38,941 nt of DNA. It comes from CAXMQS01 sp964195995. Lineage in GTDB: Bacteria; Actinomycetota; Acidimicrobiia; Spongiisociales; JAOTWH01. Shown here piece by piece: positions 21,151 to 29,545 of the stretch. Made by a program: the position numbers and the translations under genes. Below the pieces are notes generated by a model. It was not told the DNA's origin, did no database searches, and was given only the letters and a program-made list of their open reading frames with translations. Position 1 is the stretch's first letter, and each line of letters starts with the position of its first letter. The stretch is from the NCBI GenBank assembly GCA_964195995.1, contig CAXMQS010000078.1, positions 1-38,941 of the forward strand, written 5' to 3'.

Positions 21151-21594
21151 TCAGATGTTGTCGAGGTGTTCCTGAATGCAGGCGATCCATCCGGCAGGAA
21201 GCTGCCAGTGTCTGGCGCCCTCGATCATCGTCATCAGGTACTTGTCGGAGGGCGTGTGATCAGTGCCATTCTTGCCGCTGTAGAAGCACGCCATCACCTC
21301 GTGGCGACGCCCGCCGCGGTCCATGACCTCGACCTTGGTGGGCTTACGTCCCTCTGACTTCTCGGCCTTCTTGATGGCCTCTGTCTCACTATTGGTGAGT
21401 TCGAAGACGGCTCCCCAAATGGTGCTACCTGGTTCCGGGTGGCCTGATGGCAAACCGCCATCCCACTTTCCGTTCTTGTAGGGAAACCCGATTCCCCACT
21501 CCGGCAGATGGGCGATGAATTCAAAGGTCGCATCGGGTGCGATATCAGCCAGGCGGTTCGGCTGAGCGAACGCCGTATACGCGAAGTACAGCAC
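21151..21594 (-). CDS. Gamma-glutamylcyclotransferase-like protein
   Basis: This gene encodes 147 residues, the length of single-domain GGCT/AIG2-like proteins. GTG 21594 has GGGAGGAG 4 nt upstream. It opens with L-Y-F-A-Y-T-A-F in place of the usual Y-G-S-N motif, then I-A-H-L-P-E-W-G-I-G-F-P, W-D-G-G-L-P-S and G-S-T-I-W-G-A-V-F-E-L. The acidic K-K-A-E-K-S-E-G-R stretch holds the candidate catalytic Glu81. R-H-E-V-M-A-C-F-Y and a C-terminal Y-L-M-T-M-I-E-G-A-R-H-W-Q-L-P follow, as in family members that close rings on gamma-glutamyl amines or amides. The lack of the standard glycine-rich loop makes the exact substrate open. Confidence 0.75.
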   Translation of the reverse strand: MLYFAYTAFAQPNRLADIAPDATFEFIAHLPEWGIGFPYKNGKWDGGLPSGHPEPGSTIWGAVFELTNSETEAIKKAEKSEGRKPTKVEVMDRGGRRHEVMACFYSGKNGTDHTPSDKYLMTMIEGARHWQLPAGWIACIQEHLDNI

Positions 21595-21706
21595 TTAACT
21601 CCTCCCGCAAGGTCACGTATCCAAGGGAGCAGGAGTGTAGCCGTCCCCGACTCACCGTGTCGGGGGGAGGGGAAGTATTCCACACTCATATGTGGACAAA
21701 AAGGGG

Positions 21707-21735
21707 TGGCACGCGCCGATACCGGTTGGTACGAT
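21707..21735 (+). promoter_or_regulatory. Putative promoter upstream of whiB
   Basis: TGGCAC (21707-21712) and TACGAT (21730-21735) are 17 nt apart. Transcription would begin near 21742, giving a leader of about 86 nt. A second possible -10, TATGAT at 21807-21812, has no matching -35 but would give a very short leader. Confidence 0.4.
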
Positions 21736-21827
21736 ACTGTCAGTGGTATTCAGGGTGTTTCGGGAACAAATCGGAGCCCGGCGGCGTCTATTGGCTGAGA
21801 CCACGGTATGATGGGAACAGGTGTTCG

Positions 21828-22085
21828 ATGACAATCCGCTCAGATAGCTCGAGAGTTGAGACCGAGGAGCGCCCTTGGGCGCTCGATTCAGCCTGTCGCG
21901 GGCTCGATTCCGCGATGTTCTTTCCGGGTCAGGACGGCGAGTCTGATCCTGCCCTTCGAGTATGCGGCGGGTGCGCAGTGCGTGACGAGTGTCTCGACTT
22001 CGCTCTGGAGACTCGTCAGCGGTACGGCATCTGGGGCGGTACCACGGAGCGCCAGCGTCGCCGCTTGATGCGCCAAACCGCCTAG
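21828..22085 (+). CDS. WhiB-family Fe-S transcription regulator
   Basis: This gene encodes 85 residues. The four cluster ligands are C23, C46, C49 and C55 (C-x22-C-x2-C-x5-C), and the G-I-W-G-G turn at residues 67-71 precedes a basic C-terminal tail T-T-E-R-Q-R-R-R-L-M-R for DNA contact. Wbl proteins are limited to Actinobacteria and their phages, bind a [4Fe-4S] cluster and act with the housekeeping sigma factor. The length and the W-x-x-x-x-A-C-R-G-x-D N-terminal block fit WhiB1/WhiB2-like members, but I cannot choose a subclass. It is a single gene with AGG as a weak ribosome site. Confidence 0.93.
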   Translation: MTIRSDSSRVETEERPWALDSACRGLDSAMFFPGQDGESDPALRVCGGCAVRDECLDFALETRQRYGIWGGTTERQRRRLMRQTA

Positions 22086-22127
22086 TAGTAGGTCGCCACA
22101 CGCTGCCGTAGCGGTACCGTTGCGTTC

Positions 22128-23291
22128 GTGGACTTCACCCTTTCCCCCGAACACCAGGAGCTGCAGCGCACTGTTCGTCGCATGGCGCAGGAGCGGGTCA
22201 AGCCGATCGCCCAGCAGCTCGATCGTGACGAGAAGTATCCCGAGGAGCTGTTCGAGCTGTTCGCCGAGTCTGGCCTCATGGCGCTGGCCATCCCCGAGGA
22301 GCACGGTGGCAACGGCGGCGGCGTTCTCGGTCTCGTTCTCGCCATCGAGGAGGTCGGCAAGTACTGCCAGTCCTCGGCCTTGATGCTCTTGCTGTCGCGA
22401 TTGCCAACGGGCCCCATCGTCATCTCGGGTTCGCCGGAGCAGAAGGAGAGGTGGGTGCGTCCTGTGGCCGAAGGGACGATGCGGGCTGCCTTCGCGTTGT
22501 CTGAGGTGGATGCCGGATCCTGGGTAGCGGGCCAAACGACCAAGGCCGTACGCGACGGCGACGGGTACCGCCTCTCTGGGGCCAAGTCATGGATGAGCGG
22601 CGCAACGGTTGCCGACTACTACACGGTCTTCGCCAAGACCGACCCCGACGCCGCCCACAAGGGCTTCTCCGTGTTCATTGTGCCGCGTGACTCTGAGGGC
22701 CTCACGGTTGGACCGGCCGACCGCAAGCTTGGCGTCAAGGCGGTGGCAACCGCCGAGGTCGTCTTCGACAACGTCTTCGTGCCAGCCGAGAACAGGATCG
22801 GCGACGAAGGAAGCGGCTTTCGGACTGCCATGCTCTCGCTCAACTCGATGCGACCCATCGTCGCAGCTCGAGGCATCGGCATCGCCGAGGGATCCCTCAT
22901 GTACGCGGTCACCTACGACAAGGAGCGTCACGCCTTCGGTCAGACCATCGCGGATTTCCAGGGCATCCAGTGGATGTACGCCGAATTGGCCACCGAGATC
23001 GAGGCGGCGCGGCTGCTTACCTATCGGGCAGCGGTCATGGTCGACGATGGCAAGTACGACAAGGCCGACGCACCATTCCTGTCGATGGCCAAGTTCTATG
23101 CCACCGAGGTTGGTGTCAAGACCACAGGCCTGGCGATGCAGCTGATGGGCGCCGCCGGCTACATGGAAGATCACCCCGCGGAGCTGTGGTATCGCGACGC
23201 CCGCCAGCTCACCATCGTCGAGGGCACTTCCCAGATCCAGAAGAACCTCATCGGACAAGGCGTCGTCTCCGGCGACGTCTGGTGGGACTAG
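22128..23291 (+). CDS. Acyl-CoA dehydrogenase
   Basis: This gene encodes 387 residues, normal for the family. The enzyme would make the alpha,beta double bond of acyl-CoA, using FAD and passing electrons to ETF. Residues 1-110 form the N-terminal helical domain (F-T-L-S-P-E-H-Q-E-L), 120-230 the beta domain (A-F-A-L-S-E-V-D-A-G-S, with S-W-M-S-G-A) and 240-387 the C-terminal helices. The catalytic base is Glu365 in L-T-I-V-E-G-T-S-Q-I-Q, the position typical of short- and medium-chain types. H-A-F-G-Q-T-I and G-G-A/G-A-A-G-Y-M-E-D motifs for FAD are present. GTG 22128 is the start, with no clear ribosome site. No other beta-oxidation genes are in the window. The next gene, 36 nt on, is unrelated. 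Confidence 0.92.
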   Translation: MDFTLSPEHQELQRTVRRMAQERVKPIAQQLDRDEKYPEELFELFAESGLMALAIPEEHGGNGGGVLGLVLAIEEVGKYCQSSALMLLLSRLPTGPIVISGSPEQKERWVRPVAEGTMRAAFALSEVDAGSWVAGQTTKAVRDGDGYRLSGAKSWMSGATVADYYTVFAKTDPDAAHKGFSVFIVPRDSEGLTVGPADRKLGVKAVATAEVVFDNVFVPAENRIGDEGSGFRTAMLSLNSMRPIVAARGIGIAEGSLMYAVTYDKERHAFGQTIADFQGIQWMYAELATEIEAARLLTYRAAVMVDDGKYDKADAPFLSMAKFYATEVGVKTTGLAMQLMGAAGYMEDHPAELWYRDARQLTIVEGTSQIQKNLIGQGVVSGDVWWD

Positions 23292-23327
23292 GTCAAGTCG
23301 GGGGAACCTCGTAGCGAGCCGCGTCGT

Positions 23328-24005
23328 TTGCTTGTCGTGGGAAGTCGATACCGAAGAGTGCTGATGCTCGGCGCCGCTATGGCACTGGTCGCTGCGGCCT
23401 GTGGGGGCACGACTCAGACATCGATCGATCTCGGCGGCCCCTCCACCGAAACCCCTGCCACCCAGCCTGCCACGACCGATCCTGCGACAACCGCAGCCCC
23501 CGCAACTGAACCGGCCATCACCGAGCCGGCCACCACCGAGCCCTCGGCGAGCGAAGCCCCGGCGACGACACAACCGCCGAGACAACGGCCAGACGGTCCC
23601 GATGCTGCGAACTTCGAGCTGGCCCTCGGTGGCCCCGGCGGGACCTTCTCGCTCGCAGAGGAAGACCGTCCCGTCTTCATGGTCTTCTGGGCCGAGTGGT
23701 GACACCGATGTTCGCGGGAGTTGCCCGTGATCGACGAAATCGCAAAGGACTACGAGGACATCGCCTTCCTGGCCGTGGCCGGGCGGAGCAACGAGTCCGA
23801 GAGCGCTGAGCGGGCGCCGCAGTGGTTCGACGAGTCACGCATCCGCTGGGGATACTCGGACGACCTGTGGGCGCGGTACGAGGTGTTCGGGCAGCCGACC
23901 GTATTCCTCATCAGCTCAGATGACGTCGTGCTCGGCCAGTGGTATGGCGAGCAGACCGAGGCGACGATCCGCGACGTGCTCGACCAAATGGTCGTGATCG
24001 GTTGA
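23328..24005 (+). CDS. Thioredoxin-like lipoprotein, probable selenoprotein (TGA = Sec125)
   Basis: Read through the TGA at 23700-23702, this is one 225-residue protein. Residues 1-25 are a lipoprotein signal (R-Y-R-R, then A-L-V-A-A-A-C-G-G). About 55 residues of Thr/Pro/Ala linker follow, then a TlpA/thioredoxin domain. The redox motif is F-W-A-E-W-[TGA]-H-R-C-S-R-E-L-P-V, so the TGA takes the place of the attacking Cys and Cys128 is the partner. After it the frame holds helix alpha1 (I-D-E-I-A-K-D-Y), strand A-F-L-A-V-A-G-R and G-Q-P-T-V-F-L-I with cis-Pro190. The frame ends at a separate TGA. The ordinary paralogue at 25563-26102 has W-A-S-W-C-F-P-C at this spot. A SECIS-like hairpin follows the TGA. 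TTG 23328 is the longest start; GTG 23337 also keeps the signal. If Sec is not inserted, it is a nonsense-mutated gene. Confidence 0.72.
23712..23730 (+). promoter_or_regulatory. Bacterial SECIS-like hairpin
   Basis: TCGCGGG (23712-23718) pairs with CCCGTGA (23724-23730) over 7 bp (one G-U) around the loop AGTTG. The loop begins 17 nt after the last base of the TGA, and its second base is G. The published bacterial SECIS model asks for a stem-loop with 16-37 nt between UGA and the apical loop and a G among the first two loop bases. Both hold. It lies inside the coding frame, as bacterial SECIS elements do, and its RNA would bind SelB. Confidence 0.55.
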
Positions 24006-24011
24006 CAGTGG

Positions 24012-25508
24012 CTAGGGCGTGACCAGGGTGAAGAATGGAGTGGCCACGGTTACTTCTCCCAGCGCCTCCAGGTCGGCCGTCACTTTGTCTCCCACGTTCT
24101 CGGGGGCGAACAGGATCAACTCTGAACCGTAAGTCGCCAAGAGCTCCCCTCGTCGCTGCTGCGTCACCGCTTCCGAGAAGAACTCATCGGTGTCGGCCAG
24201 CCGCGCCGTCGCGGAGTCCACCCCGAAGTAGTCGCGGGACACCGAAATCACTTTGCCGCTGAAGGCGGGGAGCATCCAACGCGTCGTGGGGTCGGCGACG
24301 ACGACGGCATCATCGGGCACCGCGAGAGCAATGTCCTCCATTTGGTTAACCATGCCTATCGCCCCGTAGTTGGCTACGACCCTTATCCCCGTGAGTTCGA
24401 TGCGATCCCCTCGAACATCGGTGATCGTGATGAGTGCATGTCCCAGAATCAGAGCCGCCGCGCCAAGGCGCAGCGCCCCTGCCAGCGCTGAGCTGGGCTC
24501 CAACCGGCGCACCACCGGCACGAGCCACCCCACCAAGGCAACGTGGAGATAGAACACCGTATACACCAAGAAGCGGTCGCCGACGGGCACGGCGACGACG
24601 ATGTTGCCCAGCCACAGCGCTGCCATCGCGGTTGCTCCGACAGAAAGTGCGACTCGCCGCCGGCCCGAGAGACGGGTAAGCGCGTAGATCCCGGCCAAGG
24701 CAGGACCGACCATCACCAAGACGCGCCCCGGGGAGTAGAACCGGGTGATCAGGCGATCGCCCTCTCCGAAGGCGAGCGGTTCGGTGATGACATCCACCAT
24801 CGAGAAGAAGGGCCAGCCGAAGGCGATGACGATGCCGCCGACGGCCGCTAATCCTGGAATCAGGAAAGCTCGCCACCCCCGGTCGATGGCGACAACAAAG
24901 GCCAGAGAGTACGCGAACACGGCGGCGATGGGGTGGCTCAGGAAGGCGACGGCGCTCAGCGCCGCAACCACGCCGAGCCACGCCAGACGCCCGGTCGTTG
25001 CTCGCACGGCGGCGAGGACCATCGCCACCCCGGCGACGAATGCCCATGCAGACGGATATCCGGCGACTTCGATGATGCTACGTAGTTCGAATATCGCGGA
25101 CCCCGGCACCGGGAGTCCCCAGATGAAGACCACCGCGAAGAGGCCGCCGAGCGGTGCCCACGGCTCGTCCGGGAACATCATGCGGAAGAAGAGATAGAGA
25201 ACGAGGGCGATGAGCGCAGTGGCCAAGATCCCTGAGATGGCGAATGCTGTTAGCGCACTCCAGCCCGTGACCGCAGACGTGACCGCCAGCGGCAGGAAAG
25301 GAGGGATGAAGCGGGCTGATGGCACTTCCAAGGGCAGGTGGGAGTGTCCCGGGTCCCCGATGTCGGAGGCCCATTCGTCGAGTGCCGCCACATGTGCCCA
25401 CGCATCGGCATCCGGGTACGACGTTGCAGTGGGTGCGGTGAGGTTGATGGCGGCTACCACTGCGACGAGGCCCGCAGCGGCCGCTATGTAGGCGAAGCGA
25501 GCCGACAT
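24012..25508 (-). CDS. Multi-pass membrane protein, GT-C glycosyltransferase-like
   Basis: This gene encodes 498 residues with about 11 membrane helices over residues 1-380 and a soluble C-terminal domain (about 390-498). After the first helix an acidic loop reads S-Y-P-D-A-D-A-W-A-H-V-A-A-L-D-E-W, like the catalytic Asp-containing first loop of GT-C enzymes that move sugars from lipid carriers. A later loop has P-S-A-R-F-I-P-P-F-L-P. The soluble tail (W-M-L-P-A-F-S-G-K-V-I, S-E-L-I-L-F-A-P-E-N-V) resembles ligand-binding ends of that class. It is not tied to a cell-wall gene cluster here, and the donor and acceptor are unknown. It converges with the selenoprotein-like gene, and its stop lies 6 nt from that gene's stop. 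Confidence 0.6.
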   Translation of the reverse strand: MSARFAYIAAAAGLVAVVAAINLTAPTATSYPDADAWAHVAALDEWASDIGDPGHSHLPLEVPSARFIPPFLPLAVTSAVTGWSALTAFAISGILATALIALVLYLFFRMMFPDEPWAPLGGLFAVVFIWGLPVPGSAIFELRSIIEVAGYPSAWAFVAGVAMVLAAVRATTGRLAWLGVVAALSAVAFLSHPIAAVFAYSLAFVVAIDRGWRAFLIPGLAAVGGIVIAFGWPFFSMVDVITEPLAFGEGDRLITRFYSPGRVLVMVGPALAGIYALTRLSGRRRVALSVGATAMAALWLGNIVVAVPVGDRFLVYTVFYLHVALVGWLVPVVRRLEPSSALAGALRLGAAALILGHALITITDVRGDRIELTGIRVVANYGAIGMVNQMEDIALAVPDDAVVVADPTTRWMLPAFSGKVISVSRDYFGVDSATARLADTDEFFSEAVTQQRRGELLATYGSELILFAPENVGDKVTADLEALGEVTVATPFFTLVTP

Positions 25509-25562
25509 CGTCCACCAAGTGTACGGAGAGGGCTGTTCATCGCTCGTGACTAACGCAGAAGG

Positions 25563-26102
25563 TCAGCCGGCGTCTGCAAGGAGGAGTCGTTGCAGCGCGG
25601 ACTCCAGGATCTCGGCATCTACTTCCCCTCGTACGACTCCGGCGATGTTCCCATCCCTGTCGATGAAGAACGTCTCTGGTATTCCGAAGACTCCGAAAGA
25701 GATGGCGGCGCGGCCTCCCTCGTCGGTCACGGCCTCGTACCCCCTGCCGAACTCGTCAAGGAACGCTGACGCGGTGTCGGTCCCGTCCTGGTAGACGATG
25801 CCGACGAAGCGCACTCCGGCGTCCTCCCAACGATCGGCCGCATCCAGCAGAACCGGATGCTCGGCGCGACACGGGAAACACCACGATGCCCAGAAGTTGA
25901 CGACCAGTATCTCGCCGTCTGCCGCCGCCAGATCGACGGAACCGTTCCCCTCGAGATAGGGGAGATCGAGAGCCGGAGCCGGTGTCCCCACCAGAGGTGA
26001 CACCACGGCGTTGGGGTCAGAGCCGAAGCGCGTCGCCATCGCGACCACGACCACCCCCACGAGGACGGCGGCGATGGTTACGACAAGAACCTGTCTGCTC
26101 AT
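25563..26102 (-). CDS. ccmG: Thioredoxin-like CcmG/DsbE (TlpA family)
   Basis: This gene encodes 179 residues: an N-terminal membrane anchor (residues 4-24), then a thioredoxin fold with the site W-A-S-W-C75-F-P-C78 and late G-I-P-E-T-F-F-I holding cis-Pro. As in known cytochrome c maturation, it would keep apocytochrome CxxCH cysteines reduced on the outer face of the membrane, supplied by CcdA-type electron transfer. Position and overlap with ccmHI (4 nt, ATGA) support the name. The site has both cysteines, unlike the gene at 23328-24005. It is the last gene of the ccm unit; no ccdA or dsbD is in the window. Confidence 0.85.
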   Translation of the reverse strand: MSRQVLVVTIAAVLVGVVVVAMATRFGSDPNAVVSPLVGTPAPALDLPYLEGNGSVDLAAADGEILVVNFWASWCFPCRAEHPVLLDAADRWEDAGVRFVGIVYQDGTDTASAFLDEFGRGYEAVTDEGGRAAISFGVFGIPETFFIDRDGNIAGVVRGEVDAEILESALQRLLLADAG

Positions 26103-27181
26103 GACGCCGTCGCTTCGGCGAGCATCGATTCCGCCTCTCGGCGAACTTCGTCGGGGACGTCGTTGGTGGCGAGGACCTGGCGGAGCAGGGGAGCGGCACC
26201 TTCGGGGTCATCGAGTCCGAAAAGCCGCACGTTGGCCAAGAACCATTGGGCTTGGGTGTAGTCGGGAGCTGCTTCGAGGCTTCGCTCGAGGTAGGCGGCG
26301 GCTGTATCCGGGCTGTCGTTCAGGTAGACCATCCAACCCACATTGGCGAGGGCCTCGGGATCGGCCTCCCTCTCCAGGATGGCGAGGTAGTGCGGAAGTG
26401 CAGCCGAGAAGTCACCCTCGTTGAAGTAGCGGCGGGCCAGAGCGAGGCGCATGGGGATAACTTCGGGGTTGGCGGCGACAACGGCCTCTAGCTCCTCGTT
26501 GGTCACGTTCGACAAGTCACGGGGACCATCGTCGACGATCCCTCCGGTTAGGAGTCCGCCGACGGGCCGAGCCTCACTCGAGCGGACAACGGCGAAACCT
26601 ACGGCACCGATAGCCACCGCCATCACGGTGACCCCGGCTGCGACTCTCGAGCCGCGTGATGAGGTCGGCTCGGGTGGCGGAGCTTTCGTCTCGGCCTCAT
26701 AGGTGGAAAGCAGCTTCGAGGCCGTCGCATCATCGAGCTCACCCATCTCGACCTGTCGCGCCAGGTCCCTGCGATCCTCCTCGATGACTTCGGAAGCAAC
26801 TGCCGAGGCGCCGCGACGCCGGCGCGAGGCGATGACGGCGATGCCGCCGCCCGCAGCCACAACCGGGAGGATCCACAGCACCAGCGTCCGCCCCTTGGCC
26901 GGAGCATCAAGCACGATCCACTCGCCATAGCGGGCTACGAAGAAGTCGATTATCTCGCCGTCTGAGGAGCCGGCGGCTATCTGCTCATCGATTAGCGCCT
27001 GGATGTCGCGAGCGGTTTGGCTGGTGGAGTCCGCAACGGACTCGCTCTGGCAGACCGGACATCGCAGCCGGGCGCCGAGATCCTCGCCGCGGTCACCGGC
27101 GCTCGAATCGCCGGTGAAGACCATCACGGCCAGTACCACCGCGGCGAGCGCGGTCGCCAGGGCTCCGAGTCGCCTAGGCAC
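26099..27181 (-). CDS. CcmH-CcmI fusion (cytochrome c haem lyase subunits)
   Basis: This gene encodes 360 residues. GTG 27181 is chosen because GAGGA lies about 8 nt upstream; it overlaps ccmF by 8 nt. Residues 1-22 are a signal or anchor. C41-P-V-C44-Q-S is the CcmH thiol motif (L-R-C-P-V-C), followed by R-D-I-Q-A-L-I-D-E-Q-I and R-Y-G-E-W-I-V. A membrane helix at about 95-115 is followed by a short helical cytoplasmic part (E-E-D-R-R-D-L-A-R-Q-V-E), another membrane helix near 180-198 and a C-terminal TPR-like domain (R-L-A-L-A-R-R-Y-F-N-E-G-D-F, S-L-E-A-A-P-D-Y-T-Q-A). E. coli CcmH is also bifunctional, so the fusion is known but informative: thiol and apocytochrome-binding functions are covalently joined. 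Confidence 0.85.
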   Translation of the reverse strand: MPRRLGALATALAAVVLAVMVFTGDSSAGDRGEDLGARLRCPVCQSESVADSTSQTARDIQALIDEQIAAGSSDGEIIDFFVARYGEWIVLDAPAKGRTLVLWILPVVAAGGGIAVIASRRRRGASAVASEVIEEDRRDLARQVEMGELDDATASKLLSTYEAETKAPPPEPTSSRGSRVAAGVTVMAVAIGAVGFAVVRSSEARPVGGLLTGGIVDDGPRDLSNVTNEELEAVVAANPEVIPMRLALARRYFNEGDFSAALPHYLAILEREADPEALANVGWMVYLNDSPDTAAAYLERSLEAAPDYTQAQWFLANVRLFGLDDPEGAAPLLRQVLATNDVPDEVRREAESMLAEATAS

Positions 27182-29135
27182 GGACGAGTTCCTCGGCGTC
27201 GGCCTCTCGCTCCTTACGGCCAACCGTGAGGGGCCAGGCGGCCCCGCCGACGATGACGAACCCACCGACCCACAGCATCCACATCAGCGGATTGCGGAAG
27301 AGGTCGGCCGAGATGCCTCCGCCATCTATGCGCGTGAGCGACACGTAGAAGTCCTCGGTGAGGCCGACGCGTAGCGCCGGGCTGGGAACCGATTGGCGGC
27401 GCCCGGTGTAGGTGTTGATGCTGGGGCGCAAGGTGACGAGCCTCTTGCCGTCGCGCGACAGAGACAGCTCGGCACCAACGATGGTGCGATTGGCCTCATT
27501 GCGAGAAAAGGGAGCCTCGTAGGTGAGGTCGTATCCGCCGAAGGAGGCGGTCTCGCCGACCTCCAAGCTGACCTCGGCCTTCTCAGCGAACACCGTCGAC
27601 ATGGTGAGGGCAACCGCCACAAGTGCGACACCGAAGTGAGCGATCTGGCCTCCCCAGTACCCGCTATCGCGGCGCATCAGGCGCCACGCGGCTGCGGGCA
27701 CTGACCGCTCCGACCCGGCTGCAGCCCGGCGAGCCAGCCACCACAAGTGACGCACCATCGACGACACCACGAACGTTGCCAGCACGATGACGAGTACCGC
27801 ACCCCAATGACGCGTTGCCAACAACGCGGTTGCCAGCCCTGCCGCCAGGGCTATCCGCACCGGAGAGCGCAGTCGCTCCCAGGTCACGGTCGCAGTGGCG
27901 ACCCGATAGGGGGTGACCGGACCCAGGCCCATCGCCACCAACAGGACGAGGGACAACGGGACGGCGGCCCGGTCGAAGAAGGGCCTGCCAACGGACACCT
28001 GATCCGAAGAGAAGGCCTCAACCAGCAATGGGTAGGTGGTGCCCATGAGCACGGCGAAGGCGAAGAGCGTTAGCAACAGATTGTTGGCGAGGAAGACTCC
28101 TTCGCGACTGGCCAGGGATTCCAGGCGAGGGGCTCCCGCCACCACGTGCAGCCGCGTCACCAACAGAGCGAACGAACCGAGCGTCACCACCGTGAAGAAC
28201 ACCAGCAGGGCAGGCCCAACTGCCGACTGCGTGAAGCTGTGCACCGAGGCGATCACCCCGCTCCTAGTGAGGAAGGTGCCGAAGATCGTCAGGGCGAACG
28301 TTGTGATGACAAGAGTCATGTTCCACGCCGCCAGCATGCCGCGCCGCCGTTGCACGATGGATGAGTGGATGAAGGCGGTAGCGGTCAACCACGGGAGGAA
28401 CGAAGCGTTCTCGACGGGATCCCATGCCCAGTAGCCGCCCCAGCCGAGCACCGCGTACGACCATAGAGCCCCGAGCGTGATGCCGGCGGTCAGGAAGCCC
28501 CATGCCACCAATGTCGTGTTTCTTGTCCGCTCGAGCCACGCCGACCCCGACGTGCCGTCGACCAGGGCGGCGATGGCGAAGGCAAAGGGCACGGTCAAGC
28601 CGACGAGCCCCATATACAGGAGCGGCGGGTGAACGGCCATCAAGATGTTGTTCTCCAGCAGCGGGTTGGGCCCGACGCCGTCGAGAGGGGTTATCGCCGA
28701 GGCCGCGAATGGGTTGGAGGCGGTCGCCAGCAACCCGAAGAAGAAGATGGCGACAGCGCCCATGATGGCAAGAGCACCAAGCGACATCGGGTCGCCGCGG
28801 TCAGCCTTGGTCCAAACCCACCAGGTGTACCCGGCCAAGACGAGACCCCACAGCACGAGGCTGCCCTCGAGGGCCGCCCAGGCCGAGGCGATGGTGAAGA
28901 GCAGGGGAGTAGAACGAGCATGGTTGTCAGCGACATAGGCGATAGAGAAGTCATGGCTGATGAGCGCGAACTGAAGTGACACCATTGCCGTAAGGGAACC
29001 GGCGACTAGCCCGACCATCGCCCAACGCAGCCAGGGAGCCGGAAGGCCTGAGCGACGCCGCATGCTCCCGACAACGATGGCTATCGAAGACGCCAGCGCA
29101 ACGATGACGGCGCTGTAGCCGATGGCTGCGGTCAC
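27174..29135 (-). CDS. ccmF: Cytochrome c haem lyase CcmF
   Basis: This gene encodes 653 residues, standard for CcmF, with about 15 membrane helices. The tryptophan-rich haem loop W-G-G-Y-W-A-W-D-P-V-E-N-A-S-F-L-P-W near residue 230 and the W-T-x-x-A-A or W-A-A-L-E-G-S-L-V-L-W loop near residue 90 are present. External His residues flank the loop (H-P-P-L-L-Y-M-G near 168, F-I-H-S near 260). It joins haem from CcmE to apocytochrome cysteines. A C-terminal periplasmic part around residues 520-620 precedes the last helix. Its start overlaps the ccmE stop by 4 nt and its stop overlaps ccmHI, as expected for one operon. Confidence 0.95.
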   Translation of the reverse strand: MTAAIGYSAVIVALASSIAIVVGSMRRRSGLPAPWLRWAMVGLVAGSLTAMVSLQFALISHDFSIAYVADNHARSTPLLFTIASAWAALEGSLVLWGLVLAGYTWWVWTKADRGDPMSLGALAIMGAVAIFFFGLLATASNPFAASAITPLDGVGPNPLLENNILMAVHPPLLYMGLVGLTVPFAFAIAALVDGTSGSAWLERTRNTTLVAWGFLTAGITLGALWSYAVLGWGGYWAWDPVENASFLPWLTATAFIHSSIVQRRRGMLAAWNMTLVITTFALTIFGTFLTRSGVIASVHSFTQSAVGPALLVFFTVVTLGSFALLVTRLHVVAGAPRLESLASREGVFLANNLLLTLFAFAVLMGTTYPLLVEAFSSDQVSVGRPFFDRAAVPLSLVLLVAMGLGPVTPYRVATATVTWERLRSPVRIALAAGLATALLATRHWGAVLVIVLATFVVSSMVRHLWWLARRAAAGSERSVPAAAWRLMRRDSGYWGGQIAHFGVALVAVALTMSTVFAEKAEVSLEVGETASFGGYDLTYEAPFSRNEANRTIVGAELSLSRDGKRLVTLRPSINTYTGRRQSVPSPALRVGLTEDFYVSLTRIDGGGISADLFRNPLMWMLWVGGFVIVGGAAWPLTVGRKEREADAEELVRA

Positions 29136-29545
29136 GGTGCCGCCTGACCTCCGGGCAGCTCATAGGTGTCGTCCCGCGTTCGATACTGCTCGTCGTGGCG
29201 GATGATCATGGTGTCCGAGCGGAAGACACCGTCTCGCCACGTTCCCTCGACTACGACGCCGATCCCCTCCTGGAAGAGCTGCTGTGGAGCGCCGCTGTGG
29301 ATGACCGTGACGGCCTCGAAGCCGTCCGTGACCTCGAAGGTGACGTCCTCGGCGGTTGCCACGACGGTTCCCGCAACCACCTGTCCGCCGAGCCGGGTGC
29401 GACCAGCGTCTTCCGCCGAGTCGGCGAGGATCTCGGACGGAGTCTTGAAGTACACGAGGCTGTCGTTGAGGCTGAATGCCATGAAGCCGATGGCGATGGC
29501 GATGAGGCCGATCGCCGGGATGATGAATGCCCGGTAGCGCTTCAC
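29132..29545 (-). CDS. ccmE: Haem chaperone CcmE
   Basis: This gene encodes 137 residues from GTG 29545, which overlaps the ccmD stop (GTGA). Residues 1-25 are the membrane anchor (F-I-I-P-A-I-G-L-I-A-I-A). The OB-fold domain follows (V-Y-F-K-T-P-S-E-I-L, R-L-G-G-Q-V-V-A-G-T, G-V-V-V-E-G-T-W). The haem-binding site is I-R-H117-D-E-Q-Y121, matching the K-H-D-E-N-Y of Proteobacteria, where the His becomes covalently bound to haem. Variants with Cys replacing the His exist in archaea; this one keeps the His. It takes haem from CcmC and delivers it to CcmF. Confidence 0.93.
   Translation of the reverse strand: MKRYRAFIIPAIGLIAIAIGFMAFSLNDSLVYFKTPSEILADSAEDAGRTRLGGQVVAGTVVATAEDVTFEVTDGFEAVTVIHSGAPQQLFQEGIGVVVEGTWRDGVFRSDTMIIRHDEQYRTRDDTYELPGGQAAP

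Noticed and set aside
21807..21812. TATGAT as the main whiB -10
   Set aside because: It has no -35 at proper spacing; TGGCAC-N17-TACGAT upstream fits better.
23700..23702. Simple nonsense mutation splitting a thioredoxin gene in two
   Set aside because: Not excluded, but less likely: the frame beyond is intact, the TGA is at the catalytic Cys, and a SECIS-like hairpin follows. The second part alone would lack the signal, strand and attacking residue.
24346..25047. Alternative minus-strand frame rich in Arg in the membrane protein gene
   Set aside because: It is the other frame of the 498-residue membrane protein, whose hydrophobic pattern is clear.
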